Notes: generated from the letters alone by a model not told the origin. 64,000 bases of DNA from Rhodococcus sp. IEGM 1381 (GCF_030056795.1 NZ_JASHKQ010000007.1:62001-126000); one strand, 5' to 3'; positions 1-16,349 are shown, numbered from the stretch's first letter. Translations and numbers: made by a program.

Positions 1-1232
1 CCCTTTCCGATCCAGGTTGCTGCAGTCCCCGACGCACTTGCCGGTCGTGACGTACTCGGACGCGCCCCGACCGGATCGGGAAAGACGCTCGCGTTCGGAC
101 TTCCACTGCTCGTACGGCTGGCAGGTCGTCGAAGCGAGCCGGCAGCACCGCGTGGACTCGTGCTCGCTCCGACGCGGGAACTCGCACTCCAGATCCACGA
201 GGTCCTCGACCTACACGGTGCCACCTTCGGCCTACGCAGCGTCGGTCTCGTGGGCGGTGTCCCCCTCGAACGAAATGTTCGCGAGATTCAGCGCGGTGTC
301 GACATCGTGGTCGCCACCCCCGGTCGTCTCAACGACCTGCTCGAGCGCCGTTCCATCGCGCTGAATCGTGTCGAGATGACCGTGATCGACGAAGCGGACC
401 GAATGGTGGACATGGGGTTTCTGCCCCAGATCGAATCGCTTATGGCCGCGACGCCACCCGACGGCCAGCGGTTGTTGTTCTCGGCAACCCTCGACAAGGA
501 CACCGACCGCCTGGTCGAGAGGTTCATGGACGATCCGGCGGAGCACTCCACTGCCGAATCGGTGAGCGTGCCCGACATTGCGCACTACGTGTTCGAGGTC
601 GATGCCGCGCGCAAGACCGAAGTAGCTGCTGCACTCGCCAACAGAGACGGACGAACGCTGTTGTTCGTCCGTACCACCCACGCGGTCGATCGACTCACCG
701 ACGAGTGTCGCCGACTGGGCGTGCCCGTATCGTCGTTGCACGGCAACAAGACTCAGGCGCACCGCACGCGTTCGCTGGCCGCCTTCGCGGACGGCAGCTC
801 GGCCGCGCTGATCGCAACCGACGTCGCGGCTCGTGGTGTTCACGTCGACGACGTCACACTGGTGGTGCACGTCGACCCACCGATGGATTCCAAGGACTAC
901 GTGCACCGTGCAGGCCGAACCGCGCGAGCCGGGGCCAGCGGAACCGTCGTGACCTTGGCTACCGACGATCAGTTGGCGCGGGTGCGCGCCATGGCAGACG
1001 AAGCGGGAATCTCGGCCACCGTCGTCGATACCGAAGCGGACCCCGTCTCGTGGCGCCGCATGACCGGAGCTCGCACCCCCATCGGCAGACCACTGTCGAA
1101 TTCGGCCGACACACCGGGATCCGCCCGCGGTGATCTGCCGGAGCGAGGGCCGCGGCGGGGGGCCGCACCCGCGCGAAACGAACGACGGGGCAGAACCGGA
1201 GGCAGTCGGGGCACCAGCCGAGGACGACGCGG

Positions 1233-1236
<4 letters not shown>
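1..1236 (+). CDS. DEAD-box ATP-dependent RNA helicase, 5' end outside the window
   Basis: RNA helicase that would remodel RNA duplexes in the cytoplasm. The frame is open from base 1, so the N-terminus is missing. Counting from the first codon, the Q-motif glutamine is residue 5, Walker A GSGKT 25-29, the APTREL motif follows near 55, DEAD is 130-133, SAT 161-163, and the motif VI HRAGRTAR lies in the second RecA-like domain. After the core comes a basic Arg/Gly-rich tail of about 70 residues, typical of RNA-binding extensions in actinobacterial helicases. The stop overlaps the GTG start of the next gene (GTGA), so the two are probably cotranscribed. The family is certain. Which paralogue (RhlE-like or another) cannot be decided from this fragment. 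Confidence 0.95.
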
Positions 1237-3580
<2,344 letters not shown>

Positions 3581-3728
3581 CCCTCGTTCCCGGTTAGACT
3601 CTCCAACAGCAGTCACAGTTGTCCGCGCTCGCTGTGTGCCCGAGGCCGATCACTCGTGCCTGGGTGCCGTCGAATCGTAGGTCCCGCACGGGTGGGGTCA
3701 CAGCGCGGACCATACAGAAGGGAATCAG

Positions 3729-3920
3729 GTGCCCGAGGCACCCACTATTTCGGTTGCCGGTCCGGCAACTGCAGAGCAGCACGACGAGAGTTCCACTTCG
3801 GAGGGATCCTCTATCGAGCCGGGAGAGAAACCCGGCGACACCGATTTCAGCAGCCGCGCGCAGTCCGGCGGTGCGATGCTCTTGTCCCAGCTTCGACGGC
3901 CCCGGCTCGGACGGAGTTGA
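3729..3920 (+). CDS. small acidic hypothetical protein upstream of the CNNM pair
   Basis: 63 residues, Ser/Glu/Gly-rich and hydrophilic, without membrane segment or known motif. The GTG start has a good Shine-Dalgarno (AGAAGGGA) 5 bp upstream, and the stop lies 3 bp before the ATG of the CNNM gene, so the spacing suggests a small cotranscribed protein. The C-terminus is Arg-rich (LRRPRLGRS). Function is unknown. The alternative is a non-coding leader of the CNNM operon in which the frame is open by chance. Confidence 0.45.
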   Translation: MPEAPTISVAGPATAEQHDESSTSEGSSIEPGEKPGDTDFSSRAQSGGAMLLSQLRRPRLGRS

Positions 3921-3923
3921 GAC

Positions 3924-5303
3924 ATGGCGACTCTTCTCACCATCGTCAGTCTTCTCGGCTTCGTCGCCTTGACGGCCGGTACCGCTTTGTTCGTCGCGGC
4001 CGAGTTCTCCCTCACTGCCTTGGAACGCAGTGCGGTCGAGTCTCAGGCCGAGAACGGCGACATGCGTTCGCGCCAGGTTCTGCACGCCCACAAGACCCTG
4101 TCGTTCCAACTCTCCGGTGCTCAGCTGGGCATCACCATCACAACTCTGATCACCGGTTATCTCGCCGAACCGGTATTGGCCGGCTTCATCCGTCCGGTGG
4201 CCGATGCGCTCGGCGCGTCCGAGACGCTCGCGTCGGGCATCTCACTTGCCGTGGCGCTGATCCTGGCCACCTCGTTCTCGATGATCTTCGGTGAGTTGGT
4301 CCCGAAGAACATTGCCATCGCGAAACCGATGTCGACGGCCCGCGTCACCGCAGGCGCGATGGCCGGGTTCTCGCTGGTCTTCAAGTGGGCGATCAACGGG
4401 CTCAACGGCTCTGCCAACTGGCTCGTTCGACGACTCGGAATCGAGCCGGCCGAGGAACTCAGATCGGCGCGGTCGCCACAGGAGCTGGGTTCGCTCGTGC
4501 GGACGTCGGCACGGCAGGGATCTATCGACGAGAACACGGCTCGACTGGTGGATCGGTCGTTGCAGTTCGGCGATCGCACAGCCGAGGAGCTGATGACACC
4601 ACGAGTCAAGATCGAGACACTCGCCACCGACTCGACCGTGGCAGATCTGATAGAAACTGCGGCGCGTACCGGCTTTTCACGCTTCCCTGTGGTCGACGGC
4701 GATCTGGACGACACGGTCGGCGTCGTCCACATCAAGCATGCGTTCACCGTCGCCGGAGCGCTCCGGCGTTCGACAACGGTCGAGTCCCTGGCACGTGATG
4801 TTCCCGTCGTACCGTCGAGCCTCGACGGCGACGCGGTGATGGAACGGGTGCGGGCCGACGGCATGCAGGTGGCGCTCGTCGTCGACGAGTACGGCGGTAC
4901 CGCAGGCATGGTGACAATGGAAGATCTCATCGAGGAGATCGTCGGTGACGTGCGCGACGAACACGACGAGCCGGAACTCGATGTCTCGCGTTCCGGCGAG
5001 GGATGGGACTGCGCCGGCCTACTACGTATCGACGAAGTCGCTTCGGCTACCGGCTATTCCGCGCCGGAGGGTGAGTACGAAACCATCGGTGGCCTGGTTC
5101 TCTCCGAGTTGGCACGCATCCCGAGCGAGGGGGACGCGGTTCTCCTGCCGCCGCCGTCGAGCGAGGATCCGCTCGACGGAGACGGCGGCTGGGTGGCACG
5201 GGTGATCCGCATGGACGGTCGTCGGATAGATCGGGTGTTGCTCTTGCCCGTCGACGCCGCAACGGTGGCTCGAATGAGATCGGAGGGAGAGATCGATGGG
5301 TGA
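3924..5303 (+). CDS. CNNM/CorC family hemolysin-like transporter (DUF21-CBS-CorC_HlyC), first copy
   Basis: 459 residues. Order: N-terminal DUF21 membrane domain with about four helices (residues 1-190; contains [15 protein letters not shown] and [11 protein letters not shown]), a tandem CBS pair (about 205-330; contains [17 protein letters not shown] and [16 protein letters not shown]), and a C-terminal CorC_HlyC domain. This layout matches the pair Rv1842c/Rv1841c in M. tuberculosis. CNNM/CorC proteins are linked to Mg2+ (and in some cases Co2+) transport or homeostasis at the cytoplasmic membrane. It overlaps the second copy by 8 bp, so both are made from one transcript. Confidence 0.93.
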   Translation: MATLLTIVSLLGFVALTAGTALFVAAEFSLTALERSAVESQAENGDMRSRQVLHAHKTLSFQLSGAQLGITITTLITGYLAEPVLAGFIRPVADALGASETLASGISLAVALILATSFSMIFGELVPKNIAIAKPMSTARVTAGAMAGFSLVFKWAINGLNGSANWLVRRLGIEPAEELRSARSPQELGSLVRTSARQGSIDENTARLVDRSLQFGDRTAEELMTPRVKIETLATDSTVADLIETAARTGFSRFPVVDGDLDDTVGVVHIKHAFTVAGALRRSTTVESLARDVPVVPSSLDGDAVMERVRADGMQVALVVDEYGGTAGMVTMEDLIEEIVGDVRDEHDEPELDVSRSGEGWDCAGLLRIDEVASATGYSAPEGEYETIGGLVLSELARIPSEGDAVLLPPPSSEDPLDGDGGWVARVIRMDGRRIDRVLLLPVDAATVARMRSEGEIDG

Positions 5304-6426
5304 CCTGTTCGGAGTCGGCCTCGCTGTTCTCCTGCTGGCCGGCAATGCATTCTTCGTCGGAGCCGAGTTCGCTTTGATCTCCGCTCGGCGCGATCGACTC
5401 GAAGCGCTGCTCGCGCAGGGTAAGAAACGCGCACAGAGTGTCATCGAGGCCGGTCAGAATCTGTCGCAGATGCTCGCCGCTGCCCAGCTCGGCATCACGA
5501 TCTGCTCGATTCTTCTGGGCCGGGTAGCCGAGCCGGCGGTGGCCCACCTGATCGAGGTCCCCCTCGACGCCGTCGGAATCCCCGAATCGTTCCTGCACCC
5601 GATCGCCTTCGCCATCGCGTTGACTCTCGTGGTCGTACTGCACATCCTGATCGGCGAGATGGTTCCCAAGAACATCGCGATCGCGGGTCCGGAGAGCACC
5701 GCCATGATTCTGGTGCCGATCCACCTCGTGTTCATCAAGGTCGCGCTTCCGCTGATCTCGTTCTACAACCTGTGCGCCAATCTCACGCTCAGGATGCTGC
5801 GTATCGAGCCCAAGGACGAGCTGAGTTCCTCGGTCTCGGCGGTGGAGTTGTCGCAGATGATCGGCGAGTCACGATCCGAAGGACTGATCGACGCCGAGGA
5901 GCACCGCAGACTGCGGCAGGCGCTCGAGACGTCCGGTCGGACGGTCGGCGAGGTGTTGATCCCTTCCCATCAGGTTCGCAGCATCGAGTTGTCCGGGCCC
6001 GATCACAACCTCGGACCCACACTGGGCTCCGTCGAACGCGCCGTCATCGAGACCGGTTTCTCGCGCTACCCGGTCCGCGACGCGGCCGGCGCGCTGGTCG
6101 GCTATCTACACCTCAAGGACGTTCTCGACGACATGGCCGACGAGTCGGCCGGACCGGACACGGTCATCCCGCGAAGTGACGTTCGGGCACTACCCGTCGT
6201 CTCCATCGACACGGTGCTCGACGACGCACTGACCAAATTGCGACGCGCCAGTAGCCACCTCGGGGCCGTGCACGACGCGACGGGGGCCACTGTCGGGATC
6301 GTTGCACTCGAAGACTTGGTCGAGGAATTCGTCGGTACCGTTCGAGACGGCACGCACCGCGTGGCCGGACCTCGGCCGGGTCAATCTGCATCGAATTCGT
6401 CGAGCGCTCCCCAGCGGAACGCGTAA
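5296..6426 (+). CDS. CNNM/CorC family protein (DUF21-CBS), second copy
   Basis: 376 residues. It has the same DUF21 membrane domain ([28 protein letters not shown]) and CBS pair as its neighbour but lacks the full C-terminal CorC_HlyC domain, ending in a short Ser/Pro-rich tail. The start overlaps the stop of the first copy by 8 bp. The two may assemble as a heteromeric Mg2+-handling complex, which is an inference from pairing and conservation of the arrangement. The next gene starts immediately after its TAA. Confidence 0.92.
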   Translation: MGDLFGVGLAVLLLAGNAFFVGAEFALISARRDRLEALLAQGKKRAQSVIEAGQNLSQMLAAAQLGITICSILLGRVAEPAVAHLIEVPLDAVGIPESFLHPIAFAIALTLVVVLHILIGEMVPKNIAIAGPESTAMILVPIHLVFIKVALPLISFYNLCANLTLRMLRIEPKDELSSSVSAVELSQMIGESRSEGLIDAEEHRRLRQALETSGRTVGEVLIPSHQVRSIELSGPDHNLGPTLGSVERAVIETGFSRYPVRDAAGALVGYLHLKDVLDDMADESAGPDTVIPRSDVRALPVVSIDTVLDDALTKLRRASSHLGAVHDATGATVGIVALEDLVEEFVGTVRDGTHRVAGPRPGQSASNSSSAPQRNA

Positions 6427-7341
6427 ATGTCCGGCCCGGCGTCGCTGATCGAAGCGGAGTGGACAACCAGACGGGATGCGCACACGGCGCGGGTCGAGAA
6501 CCTCGTCGGTGATTATTTGACCGGCCGAGGACGTGGCAACACCCATCCGGTGCTGGATTTCCTGTTCACCTACTACAGTCACCGACCTGGTCAACTGCGC
6601 CGGTGGAATCCGGGTCACGGCATCGTTCTGACCGGTGACCGTGCAGGAGAATACGCCGAGTTCGCGTCCTACGAACAGGTGCAGACCGACTGGGGCGTCG
6701 GTTACCGGGTGCGGTCCGATCTCGTCGAGCGCCGCCGCTCGAGTATCGAATTCATCCTCGGACTGCTGACCGCCACGGCCGAGCGAGCACCCCTGCTCGG
6801 CTGCTTCGGGTTGCACGAGTGGGCGATGGTCTACCGCGGAGGAATCTCGGCGCAGCGGCACGAGCAGGTGCCACTGCGCCTCGGCCGTGACGGAACCGAT
6901 GCTGTGGTCGATTCGATGACGTTGCGGTGCACCCACTACGACGCCTTCCGGTTTTTCACCCCCGACGCCACACCGCGCAACGCGCTGACGCTCTCCCCGG
7001 AGTCGCGCCTTGGGTCCGAGCAGCCCGGTTGCATTCACGCCTCCATGGATCTGTACAAGTGGTGCTACAAGCTGGGTCCGTTGATCGATTCGGAGTTTCT
7101 GACCGACTGTTTCGAGCTGGCGCTGCACGCGCGCACGATCGATATGCGGGCGAGTCCCTACGATCTGAGCGACTACGACCTCGAACCCATTCGGATCGAG
7201 ACCGCGGCCGGGCGAGCAGAATACGTGCGCGCGCAGGGGGAACTGTCGACCGAAGCGGCACCTCTACGCTCGGCGTTGATGGCTCGGTGCCAGAATTTAC
7301 TGATCGGCGGCGAGTTCGGAGACGGACTTACTGCCGAGTAA
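6427..7341 (+). CDS. conserved actinobacterial protein (often labelled 3-methyladenine DNA glycosylase)
   Basis: 304 residues, soluble, with no membrane segments. It contains conserved-looking blocks [19 protein letters not shown] near the N-terminus, [13 protein letters not shown] in the middle, and [13 protein letters not shown] in the C-terminal half. From memory, related actinobacterial proteins carry the label 3-methyladenine DNA glycosylase, but I see no helix-hairpin-helix or AAG-type catalytic motif that would confirm a glycosylase, so the function is open. The ATG follows directly after the stop of the CNNM gene, implying translation from the same mRNA, and glcB follows 64 bp later. 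Confidence 0.75.
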   Translation: MSGPASLIEAEWTTRRDAHTARVENLVGDYLTGRGRGNTHPVLDFLFTYYSHRPGQLRRWNPGHGIVLTGDRAGEYAEFASYEQVQTDWGVGYRVRSDLVERRRSSIEFILGLLTATAERAPLLGCFGLHEWAMVYRGGISAQRHEQVPLRLGRDGTDAVVDSMTLRCTHYDAFRFFTPDATPRNALTLSPESRLGSEQPGCIHASMDLYKWCYKLGPLIDSEFLTDCFELALHARTIDMRASPYDLSDYDLEPIRIETAAGRAEYVRAQGELSTEAAPLRSALMARCQNLLIGGEFGDGLTAE

Positions 7342-7405
7342 CATCGACATCGTTGTCGTGGGGACACCGTCATCGGTGTCCGAGACCGGAAAGAGTGAGG
7401 AATTC

Positions 7406-9580
7406 ATGACCGATCGTGTGCAGGCTGGTGGACTTCAGGTCGCCAAGGTCCTATTCGATTTCGTCGAGAAGGAGGCGCTGCCGGGTACCGATGTAGATTC
7501 CGACGCCTTCTGGGCCGGTGCCGCGTCGGTGATCGCCGATCTCGCTCCCAAGAACAAGTCTCTGCTGGCGGTTCGCGACGAGATTCAGGGCAAGGTCGAC
7601 GCCTGGCACGGCGAACACGCGGGCCCGAACTACGACCGCGCCGCATACAAAGCATTCCTCAAAGAGATCGGCTACCTGTTGGACGAGCCGGCAGACTTCC
7701 AGATCACCACGGCTGGAGTGGACACCGAAATCACCACCACAGCCGGTCCGCAGCTCGTGGTGCCGGTGCTCAATGCCCGGTTTGCGATCAACGCGTCCAA
7801 CGCGCGCTGGGGATCGCTCTACGACGCCCTCTACGGAACCGACGCCATTCCTGAAGCCGACGGCGCCGAGAAGGGATCGAGCTACAACAAGGTTCGCGGC
7901 GACAAGGTAATCGCCTTCGCTCGTGACTTCCTGGACGAGGCACTGCCGTTGAGCTCCGGCTCGCACGTCGGCACCACCGGCTACGTCGTCGACGCCGCAT
8001 CGTTGACGGTGACACTGACGGACGGAAGCACGGTCGGTCTGAAAGACCCTTCGCAGTTGCTCGGCTACCACGGTGCCGCCGACGCACCATCGGCAATCCT
8101 GTTCGTGCACAACGGCTTGCATTTCGAGATTCAGATCGACCCCGAGAGCCCGATCGGCAAGACCGACGGAGCGGGCGTCAAGGACGTGCTCCTCGAGTCG
8201 GCGGTCACCACGATCATGGACTTCGAGGATTCGGTCGCCGCAGTCGACGCCGACGACAAGGTTCTGGGTTACCGCAACTGGCTCGGACTGATGAAGGGCG
8301 ATCTCACCGAAGAGGTCTCCAAGGGCGGCAAGACATTCACCCGCGCGCTGAACAAGGACCGCACGTACACCTCGGTCGACGGTTCCGAACTGACGCTGCA
8401 CGGTCGCTCACTGTTGTTCGTCCGCAACGTCGGTCATCTGATGACGTCCGACGCGATCCTCGACGCCGACGGCAACGAGGTCCCCGAGGGCATCCTCGAC
8501 GCGCTGTTCACCTCGCTCGCAGGTCTGCATTCGCTGACCGCGGACAACGTGCTGTCCAACTCGCGCACGGGTTCGCTGTACATCGTCAAGCCGAAGATGC
8601 ACGGACCGGACGAGGTCGCCTTCACCGCGGAGTTGTTCGGCCGTGTCGAGCAAGTTCTGGGACTGCCGACCAACACGCTCAAGGTCGGAATCATGGACGA
8701 GGAACGCCGCACGACGGTCAACCTGAAGGCGTGCATCCAGGCGGCGTCCGAGCGCGTCGTGTTCATCAACACCGGATTCCTCGACCGCACCGGCGACGAG
8801 ATCCACACCTCGATGGAGGCAGGCCCGGTCGTCCGCAAGGGCGCGATGAAGGGCGAGAAGTGGATCGCCGCCTACGAGGACTTCAATGTCGACACCGGCC
8901 TGGCCGCCGGCCTCGAAGGCAAGGCGCAGATCGGTAAGGGTATGTGGGCCATGCCGGATTTGATGCACGACATGCTCGAGCAGAAGATCGGTCACCCGAA
9001 GGCCGGCGCCAATACGGCGTGGGTCCCCTCCCCCACGGCCGCGACGCTGCACGCATTGCACTATCACAAGGTCGATGTGTTCGCCCGTCAGCACGAGATC
9101 GCTCAGGCCAAGCGCGCCACCGTCGACGACATTCTCGAAATTCCTCTGGCTCCGTCCACCGACTGGAGCGACGAGGAGAAGCAGAACGAACTCGACAACA
9201 ACTCGCAGTCGATTCTGGGCTACGTCGTGCGGTGGATCGACCACGGCGTCGGGTGCTCCAAGGTTCCCGACATCCACGACATCGCACTAATGGAAGACCG
9301 TGCGACGCTTCGCATTTCGAGCCAATTCATCGCCAACTGGCTGCGGCACGGCATCGTCACCGAGGAACAGGTGCGCGAGTCGCTGAAGCGGATGGCCCCG
9401 GTGGTCGACCGTCAGAACGAATCGGATCCGACGTACAAGCCGTTGGCTCCCGACTTCGACACCAACATCGCATTCCAGGCCGCAAGCGATCTGATCTTCC
9501 AGGGCACGAGCCAGCCCAACGGATACACCGAGCCGATCCTGCACCGCCGCCGACGGGAGTACAAGGCCGTCAACGCCTGA
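7406..9580 (+). CDS. glcB: malate synthase G
   Basis: Condenses glyoxylate with acetyl-CoA to malate, the second step of the glyoxylate shunt, in the cytoplasm. It has 724 residues, the usual length of the monomeric G isoform. Visible family blocks include the TIM-barrel segment [17 protein letters not shown], with the catalytic acid region, and [16 protein letters not shown]. The start was set at ATG 7406, preceded by GTGAGG at 5 bp; the frame is open about 16 codons further up but without a good ribosome site. Its neighbours match the mycobacterial order (VWA protein downstream). Glyoxylate use here sits close to the glycine cleavage genes. Confidence 0.97.
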   Translation: MTDRVQAGGLQVAKVLFDFVEKEALPGTDVDSDAFWAGAASVIADLAPKNKSLLAVRDEIQGKVDAWHGEHAGPNYDRAAYKAFLKEIGYLLDEPADFQITTAGVDTEITTTAGPQLVVPVLNARFAINASNARWGSLYDALYGTDAIPEADGAEKGSSYNKVRGDKVIAFARDFLDEALPLSSGSHVGTTGYVVDAASLTVTLTDGSTVGLKDPSQLLGYHGAADAPSAILFVHNGLHFEIQIDPESPIGKTDGAGVKDVLLESAVTTIMDFEDSVAAVDADDKVLGYRNWLGLMKGDLTEEVSKGGKTFTRALNKDRTYTSVDGSELTLHGRSLLFVRNVGHLMTSDAILDADGNEVPEGILDALFTSLAGLHSLTADNVLSNSRTGSLYIVKPKMHGPDEVAFTAELFGRVEQVLGLPTNTLKVGIMDEERRTTVNLKACIQAASERVVFINTGFLDRTGDEIHTSMEAGPVVRKGAMKGEKWIAAYEDFNVDTGLAAGLEGKAQIGKGMWAMPDLMHDMLEQKIGHPKAGANTAWVPSPTAATLHALHYHKVDVFARQHEIAQAKRATVDDILEIPLAPSTDWSDEEKQNELDNNSQSILGYVVRWIDHGVGCSKVPDIHDIALMEDRATLRISSQFIANWLRHGIVTEEQVRESLKRMAPVVDRQNESDPTYKPLAPDFDTNIAFQAASDLIFQGTSQPNGYTEPILHRRRREYKAVNA

Positions 9581-9596
9581 CGGACTTGTCGATCAC

Positions 9597-11312
9597 GTGG
9601 GTGAACATCGGAACACAGGGCGCGGGCGGTCCATAGCAGCGGGACCCGTGATCGTCGTGATCGCGATCGCGGTGATCGTCGCGGCCGTGTTCGGTTGGTT
9701 TCAGCTGCGAGATCGAATTTCCGATCAAGGTGTCGAAGCTGCGAGCCAGTGTGTGGAGGGGTCGGCGGTGCTCACTGTGGCCGCCGATCCCGACGTCTCC
9801 GGGCCTGTCGAACAATTGGCCGAGCGGTTCAACGCAACCGCTCCGGTGGTACGGGATCACTGTGTGAGAGTGCAGGTTCGAGCAACGGCCTCGGACGTGG
9901 TGCGGTCAGCTCTCAATTCCGGTATCGACTCCTGGGATGTCGGTGCGCTCGGTGACCGACCGGGCCTGTGGATACCTCAGTCCACGGCCGACGTCGAGGC
10001 CGTGACCGCGCGCGGATCCATCGACGGCACTCCGCGGTCGCTGGCGTCCAGCCCGGTGGTACTCGCGGCCCCGACCGCCGTAGCCGACGCCGTCACCGCT
10101 GCAGGCTCGAGCTGGGCCGACCTGGTCCGGCTGCAACGCGACCCACAGGCTCTCGGATTGGGTGAATGGGGCGGGCTCCGTCTCGCTGTCCCGACGGGTT
10201 CCGACACCGGCGCAACCACTCTCGCGGTAGCTGCGATCGCAGCCGGCATTCGGGGCGACCCGACCACGCCGCTGACCGTCGAGCAGGTGTCATCGAGAGA
10301 GCTGGTTTCGGCGATGTCGGAGCTGGCCGTCACCGATACGAAAGCCGCCGCGCTGTCCACGTCGACGACGTACGACGCCCTGGCGAGCCTCGAGAACGCG
10401 GCGGGCCCCGACGCCGCCGTCCATGCGGTTCCGGTGACCGAACAGCAACTGGCGTCGACCGATTCGTCGACATTGACCGCGGTTCGACCGCAGGGTCCGA
10501 CGCCTGTCGCCGATCATCCAGCCGTCGTCCTCAGCGGCGACGAGACGTCCACCCGAGCCGCTGCGACATTCGTCGACTTCGTACGTCAGGCGGATGGCGC
10601 GCAGACACTCCGAGACGCCGGGTTCGACGTCGACGAGTCCGAGTACGCGGGGGTTGTCGCCCCACCTTCGGGACCAGTTGCCGATGCACTGCTCGCCGTG
10701 CTGCGCAATCCTGTCCTGCCACGACGCGCCACCGTTCTGCTCGACGTCTCCGAGTCGATGGGTACGGCAGAAGGCGGCGCGACAAGACTGCAGAACACCG
10801 TTCGCGCACTGGGCGAGCAGTTCGAGCGCGTGCCCGACTCCACCGAGCTGGGTCTGTGGAGCTTCAGCGAAAATCTGAACAACTCGCTGCCTTTCCGAGT
10901 GGACGTTCCGACCGGACCGATGGCGGTTCCGGTTGGAACGACTCCCAGACGTGCTGCACTCGATTCCACCGCGGCGGCGTTGACGCCGGCAACCGGGTCG
11001 TTCACGTATGCGTCCCTACTGGTCGCGTATCTGGACGCCGTGGCCGGATACGTTCCCGGCCGCGTCAATTCCGTCGTACTGATAACCGACGGATCGGATG
11101 ACTCGTCCTTGTCCAAGGAGGAGTTGCTCACCGACCTGACCTCCGCGGCCGATCCGGCGCGTCCGGTGGCGGTGAACATCGTGCGTATCGGAGACAACTC
11201 CGATACCTCCTCGTTCGACGACATCGCAGCCCGCACCGGCGGCACTGTGGAAGCAGTGTCGACATCGGATTCACCCGACCTCATCGATCGACTCGGAAAG
11301 TTGCTGTACTAG
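9597..11312 (+). CDS. membrane-anchored substrate-binding/von Willebrand A domain protein
   Basis: 571 residues. It has an N-terminal membrane anchor (about residues 15-38), then a periplasmic-binding-like region (about 50-340), then a VWA domain starting with the MIDAS motif DVSES (about residue 380) and containing LITDGSDDSS. The bulk is predicted outside the membrane. It is the counterpart of the VWA protein beside glcB in M. tuberculosis (Rv1836c). Function is unknown; the fusion of a solute-binding fold with a metal-dependent adhesion fold suggests extracytoplasmic ligand or protein binding. The start is GTG 9597, 16 bp after the glcB stop, so it is probably in the same operon. The MIDAS aspartate and serines are present. 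Confidence 0.85.
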   Translation: MGEHRNTGRGRSIAAGPVIVVIAIAVIVAAVFGWFQLRDRISDQGVEAASQCVEGSAVLTVAADPDVSGPVEQLAERFNATAPVVRDHCVRVQVRATASDVVRSALNSGIDSWDVGALGDRPGLWIPQSTADVEAVTARGSIDGTPRSLASSPVVLAAPTAVADAVTAAGSSWADLVRLQRDPQALGLGEWGGLRLAVPTGSDTGATTLAVAAIAAGIRGDPTTPLTVEQVSSRELVSAMSELAVTDTKAAALSTSTTYDALASLENAAGPDAAVHAVPVTEQQLASTDSSTLTAVRPQGPTPVADHPAVVLSGDETSTRAAATFVDFVRQADGAQTLRDAGFDVDESEYAGVVAPPSGPVADALLAVLRNPVLPRRATVLLDVSESMGTAEGGATRLQNTVRALGEQFERVPDSTELGLWSFSENLNNSLPFRVDVPTGPMAVPVGTTPRRAALDSTAAALTPATGSFTYASLLVAYLDAVAGYVPGRVNSVVLITDGSDDSSLSKEELLTDLTSAADPARPVAVNIVRIGDNSDTSSFDDIAARTGGTVEAVSTSDSPDLIDRLGKLLY

Positions 11313-11315
11313 AAC

Positions 11316-12455
11316 ATGTCTCGTGTAATTTTTGTCGGCGTCTTCCTGCTTCTCGTCACCCTCTTTCTGCATTGGCGGTTCCTGTACGTCACCAGGGCAC
11401 CGACTCGGCTGAAGCGACCGGCGGATGTGGTGTTGCTACTGCTGTGGCTGTGTGCGCTGATCGGGTTCGGTAGCGGTGTCGTGTTCGATCCGTCCTGGGC
11501 TCGTGGCCCGGCGTTCGTCGGCCTCACCTGGCTCGCCGTGGTGCTGTATCTGTTCCTCGGAACGGTGCTCGTCGGGCTAGTCTGCACCGTCGTTCGAGTT
11601 GTCTTCGCGATGATGCGCCGCGATTCGGCCGCTGCACGGTTGCGGGTGTCGAGGGTCGGTTCAGCGATCACTGCGCTCGTCAGCGTCGTCGCAGTGGGGT
11701 ATGGACTTGTCGAGGCCGCGACCCCGCGCGTGACGAACACCGACGTTGCGCTCGAGAGGCTACCGGCCGAATTCGACGGCGTGCGAGTGGCATTGGTGTC
11801 CGACATCCATGCCGGGCCCTCCCGCGGTGCGGACTTCGTGCGCAAGGTCGTCGATTCGGTCAACGCCCAGAAACCGGATCTCGTTCTGCTCGACGGCGAT
11901 CTCATCGACGGCACAGTCGAGCTGGTCGGGCCCGATCTCGAACCCCTGCGCGACCTCGATGCCCCGTTGGGTGTGTTCGCGGTCAGCGGCAATCACGAGT
12001 TCTACGCGGGAGACGGCGGTGAATGGCTCGATCTGTGGTCGACGCTCGGAATCGACGTCCTACGCAACGAGCGCACAACCCTCACTCGCGGCGACGCCGC
12101 GATCGATCTCGCCGGCATCAACGACGCCACTGCCCCTGCGCCGTACGAACCAGATCTCGGTGCGGCATTGGAGGGGATCGATCCCGACCGCTTCGTGTTG
12201 CTGATGGCCCACCAGCCGTTGCAGGCGGTGGAGGCATCGGACTTCGGAGTCGACATGCAGGTCTCCGGGCATACACACGGGGGTCAGATATGGCCGATCC
12301 GGTACCTGGTGCCGCTACAGCAGCCGAGTGTCGAGGGCCTGGACACGATCGACAACACCACGTTGTACACCACCAGGGGTGCGGGCGCGTGGGGTCCTCC
12401 GGTCCGCGTCGCTGCTCCGCCCGAGATCGCGATGCTCGAACTCACCCGGGGCTGA
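11316..12455 (+). CDS. membrane-bound metallophosphoesterase
   Basis: 379 residues. It has three or four N-terminal membrane helices (about 1-145) and a calcineurin-like phosphoesterase domain. The metal-binding motifs are all visible: SDIHAGPS, LLDGDLIDG, SGNHEFYAG and GHTHGGQIW. The family (YaeI/YkuE-like) includes lipid and nucleotide phosphodiesterases acting at the membrane; the substrate is not predictable. It starts 3 bp after the stop of the VWA gene and ends before a hairpin that separates it from the convergent gcvP. Confidence 0.88.
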   Translation: MSRVIFVGVFLLLVTLFLHWRFLYVTRAPTRLKRPADVVLLLLWLCALIGFGSGVVFDPSWARGPAFVGLTWLAVVLYLFLGTVLVGLVCTVVRVVFAMMRRDSAAARLRVSRVGSAITALVSVVAVGYGLVEAATPRVTNTDVALERLPAEFDGVRVALVSDIHAGPSRGADFVRKVVDSVNAQKPDLVLLDGDLIDGTVELVGPDLEPLRDLDAPLGVFAVSGNHEFYAGDGGEWLDLWSTLGIDVLRNERTTLTRGDAAIDLAGINDATAPAPYEPDLGAALEGIDPDRFVLLMAHQPLQAVEASDFGVDMQVSGHTHGGQIWPIRYLVPLQQPSVEGLDTIDNTTLYTTRGAGAWGPPVRVAAPPEIAMLELTRG

Positions 12456-12473
12456 ACAATCGGGAGCGGACAC

Positions 12474-12509
12474 AACAGAGCCCGCCACGGCGACGTGACG
12501 GGCTCTGTT
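12474..12509. terminator. bidirectional hairpin between metallophosphoesterase and gcvP
   Basis: Perfect 11-bp inverted repeat AACAGAGCCCG (12474-12484) and CGGGCTCTGTT (12499-12509) with a 14-nt loop, lying between two converging stops. Each arm ends in TT or AA, as expected for a bidirectional intrinsic terminator. Confidence 0.75.
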
Positions 12510-12515
12510 CTCGGC

Positions 12516-15368
<2,853 letters not shown>

Positions 15369-15449
15369 GATGTTCTCCCAGGTGCCGAAAAGACGAGGCG
15401 TCGGACGACCGAGGCATACGCGCCGGCCGCTCCTCCCCCTCTGTCGTGT

Positions 15450-15660
15450 GCCCGCTGACGCGTGCGCCTGAGAGATTCGGTTGGACACGGCGCGTTTTTA
15501 CGACTGCGCCGGCACCTTTCCCCTTGGGCGGGTGGGTACTCCCACCACTTTCCAGAGTTGTCGAAGCCCACACGGTCCGTGTGCCTGAGAGATTGACGGG
15601 GAGGTATTGCTCCTTCGGCGTCCGAGACTGGCTGCCTCGGAACTCTCCCGCACGGGCGCG
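15450..15660 (-). promoter_or_regulatory. tandem glycine riboswitch upstream of gcvP
   Basis: Read on the minus strand, two aptamers follow each other. Aptamer 1 (about 15658-15572) has the hallmark GCGGGAGAGTT, GCCGAAGGAGCAA and TCTCTCAGGCAC blocks. Aptamer 2 (about 15568-15455) has AACTCTGGAAAG, a GGGGAAAGGTGCCG segment and TCTCTCAGGCGC. The two are joined by a very short linker, the classic cooperative arrangement. The element lies 80-290 nt before the gcvP start and just after the stop of the upstream merR gene, so the promoter must lie in the end of merR or be shared with it. Confidence 0.9.
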
Positions 15661-15671
15661 ACGAGGAAAGT

Positions 15672-16349
15672 CTAGCCGGTCTTGCGGCTCGCGCGATTCT
15701 TGCGGCGCGAGGCCAGCTCGTCTTCGGGACTCGGCTGGCTTTCACCGCCATCGGCTCGTTCGGCTGGGAAGTCGGCGATGGTGCCGGTGAGCTCGCGCAT
15801 CGCGCCGTTCACCGCAATACCGAACACGCCCTGACCGCCCTGAAGTAGGTCGACCACCTCTTCGGCGGACGTGCACTCGTACACGGTCGTGCCGTCCGAG
15901 AACAGGGTGATGTTGGCGAGATCGCCTACTCCGCGCTGGCGTAGGTGATCGACGGCGACGCGGATGTTCTGCAACGAGATACCGGTATCGAGCAGCCGCT
16001 TGACGATCTTGAGAACCAGCATGTCCTTGAAGGAGTACAGCCGCTGACTGCCTGAGCCTGCTGCACCGCGAATGGACGGGACGACCAGCCCGGTGCGGGC
16101 CCAGTAGTCGAGCTGGCGGTAGGTGATGCCGGCGATCTGGCAGGCACTGGGCACTCGGTAACCCACGAGCTCGTCGGGTACCGAATCATCGGGGAACAAT
16201 CCCGGCTGAAAGTCCTGAGGTGTGTCGACCCGGACGTTCGACGCCTGGTCGGGGGTGTCGACCCGAGCATCGGAGACGGACGCGTCCTCGGTCCGGCCTG
16301 CGGCTTCGGACTCTCGACTGCCGTCGTGCTGCTGCGGCTGATCTCCCAC
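15672..16349 (-). CDS. MerR family transcriptional regulator (Rv1830 type)
   Basis: 225 residues from GTG 16349, exactly the length of M. tuberculosis Rv1830. The start is chosen for its strong Shine-Dalgarno (GAGGGAGCAGTCA) and because upstream frame-open sequence is Arg/Ser-rich shadow. A flexible acidic N-terminus of about 65 residues precedes a winged HTH ([16 protein letters not shown] ... [11 protein letters not shown]) and a C-terminal region. The C-terminal tail is basic. It is probably a regulator of the surrounding division/metabolism block. A well-formed inverted repeat (16589-16611) in the long leader upstream is a candidate autoregulatory site. Confidence 0.88.
   Translation of the reverse strand: MGDQPQQHDGSRESEAAGRTEDASVSDARVDTPDQASNVRVDTPQDFQPGLFPDDSVPDELVGYRVPSACQIAGITYRQLDYWARTGLVVPSIRGAAGSGSQRLYSFKDMLVLKIVKRLLDTGISLQNIRVAVDHLRQRGVGDLANITLFSDGTTVYECTSAEEVVDLLQGGQGVFGIAVNGAMRELTGTIADFPAERADGGESQPSPEDELASRRKNRASRKTG

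Noticed and set aside
6427..7341. Confident call as 3-methyladenine DNA glycosylase
   Set aside because: The label is common in related genomes as I recall, but no catalytic or HhH motif supports it in the sequence, so only the family label is noted.
15369..15488. 40-codon N-terminal extension of gcvP
   Set aside because: The segment is the second glycine aptamer; GTG 15368 has a ribosome site and gives the normal protein length.
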